Assembly: GCA_017654935.2 (NCBI GenBank)
Contig: CM065690.1
Location: 15,916,995-15,980,994, forward strand
Reading direction: 5' to 3'
Source of the DNA: Phymorhynchus buccinoides
Taxonomy: Eukaryota; Mollusca; Gastropoda; Neogastropoda; Raphitomidae
DNA length: 64,000 nucleotides
Shown here: positions 62,426-64,000 of the stretch, piece after piece
Layout of the letters: each line of letters starts with the position of its first letter
How positions within the stretch are numbered: the stretch's first letter is position 1
The notes under the pieces: generated by a model
Databases searched by the model: none
Seen by the model: the letters and a program-made list of their open reading frames with translations, nothing else
What the model was told of the DNA's origin: nothing
Position numbers and translations under genes: made by a program

Positions 62426-62620
62426 TTTAAGTTGGAATTGAAACGTTATTGATGTGTTACGATATAGGGTTGTATTTTGCATGCTTTATAATTATATGAC
62501 TTTGTGCTTATTTTCGTTTTCCATTTTCTACTTTTATATATGTATTTTGTCCAGAGGGCTGGATTTTTTTTTAAAAAGCATGTTATTGTTTACTGTATTA
62601 CCCTCTATAAATAAAATTCA

Positions 62621-62627
<7 letters not shown>

Positions 62628-62665
<38 letters not shown>

Positions 62666-62695
62666 CACACACACACAAACACACACACACACCCT
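62628..62695 (+). repeat. (CT)n then (CA)n microsatellite
   Basis: About 35 bp of CT followed by about 30 bp of CA. Confidence 0.9.
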
Positions 62696-62779
62696 TCTAA
62701 GGTTTTCAACCTGGCCTAAGAAAATCGCCTTTCTGTCAAAATGCCCGGGACTATTTCCATTCATGGTAAACGACTTTTA

Positions 62780-63200
62780 AAGGGCATGATATAACTTTAT
62801 ATTAGTCCATTTAGCTCAGTAATTAAGATAGCAAGTGTTACAGCCCGTTGTTTTTCCAATGCCTTTTTCCTTTTAAGTAAAAAAAAAAAAAAAAAAAAAA
62901 AAGTTATATTGTCTATGTAAAACAACTATTATCTGGCGTCTGGCCAATGGAATTGAAGTCTCGTGAGGGGGCGTTCGCCTGGCATTGATTTCGTCCACTG
63001 TCAGCTAGCGTTTACAGTAACTTGGGCAGTTCTATGGTGTGGTTTTCGTGTCAAAAGACTTCATTCAGTTTCCCTTTTAAAAAAAAGCTTCTTGTTTGCT
63101 AGTTATTTTTATTCCTTCGTTTGAAGCACAATTCTTACACAATATCTCAAAGTTATTCTAACATCTAAACGGCAGAAAATAATGCATGACCATGCAAGCC
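62780..63200. other. Unique-looking stretch, no gene seen
   Basis: Contains an A run (62880-62902); no open frame of note. Confidence 0.5.
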
Positions 63201-63264
63201 TACAATATGCATGGGCGCAAGCACACACACACACTCACATGGAAGTATGATAAACAAGGAAAAA

Positions 63265-63670
<406 letters not shown>

Positions 63671-63842
63671 AATCAATCATACCTTATTATCCCAAGACTG
63701 ACAAATCGACATGAGGTGCAATAACAGAAACACAACGACACAGGAAAACCCCCCAACATACACGTCAAAATGGATCAGTAGAAAACATAACACTAACATC
63801 AACTCAGATCAACATTTCTGAAAACAAATGTAGGAAACATAT

Positions 63843-64000
63843 GAAGTGGAACCTCCCTACAAGACCTTCAAAAAAACATCCAAAATGAAGTCTTATAAGG
63901 GAGAGGTCTTTAAGGGAGGTAATGTTAATACTTACAAAGAAGAGCAATGTTTCAGAGAAGTAGGTCTTATGTGGGAGGGAGTCTTATAATGGGAAGTCTT
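63843..64000. mobile_element. CAGTGG-ended element, cut by window end
   Basis: Left end and middle match the other copies; the right end is outside the window. Confidence 0.65.

Overview
The window is animal nuclear DNA. It has short phase-matched exons with GT-AG introns, introns up to 10 kb, dense microsatellites, and many SINE, LINE, LTR and MITE copies; only a few per cent is coding. The protein families, the repeat types and the lack of any prokaryotic signal suggest a marine invertebrate. A mollusc, perhaps a gastropod, is my best guess, but this is inference: no sequence here proves the taxon. Positions 16001-16500 are exactly 500 Ns, a scaffold gap.

Three genes are supported. (1) Plus strand, 1-13068: the 3' part of a type I membrane ectonucleotide pyrophosphatase/phosphodiesterase of the ENPP4/5 group. 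Four coding exons are visible, and the last carries the transmembrane helix and tail. (2) Minus strand, 24629 down into the gap at 16500: an unrecognised protein with a compact N-terminal domain of about 70 residues and a very long Ser/Pro/Gly-rich region. Its gene has a GC-AG intron, a 24-nt microexon and a 73-bp intron. Genes 1 and 2 converge. (3) Minus strand, 49642-41813: a complete cathepsin L-like cysteine protease. Six coding exons give 350 residues, with signal peptide, ERFNIN/GNFD propeptide and the Cys-His-Asn triad.

The most unusual feature is a repeated kind of local duplication. In the cathepsin gene, the 3' half of exon 2 with its 5' splice site and the start of the intron is amplified about nine times in units of 117-121 bp. 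Each junction creates a new AG acceptor, so most units form a 66-nt in-frame mini-exon. The 3' part of exon 5 is amplified in the same way (119-bp units), exon 3 has one decayed donor-side copy, and exon 3 of the ENPP gene has one 137-bp donor-side copy. The first coding exon of gene 2 has a related duplicate.

The rest is intergenic or intronic repeat: a decayed LINE (7040-8640, minus), a second LINE broken by MITEs (33330-34540), a non-autonomous LTR retrotransposon (29121-31126), tRNA-derived SINEs, at least eight copies of a 290-bp GAA-tailed repeat, several terminal-inverted-repeat families, a 26-bp satellite (61090-61650), long poly-G runs and very long CA/GA/CT microsatellites.
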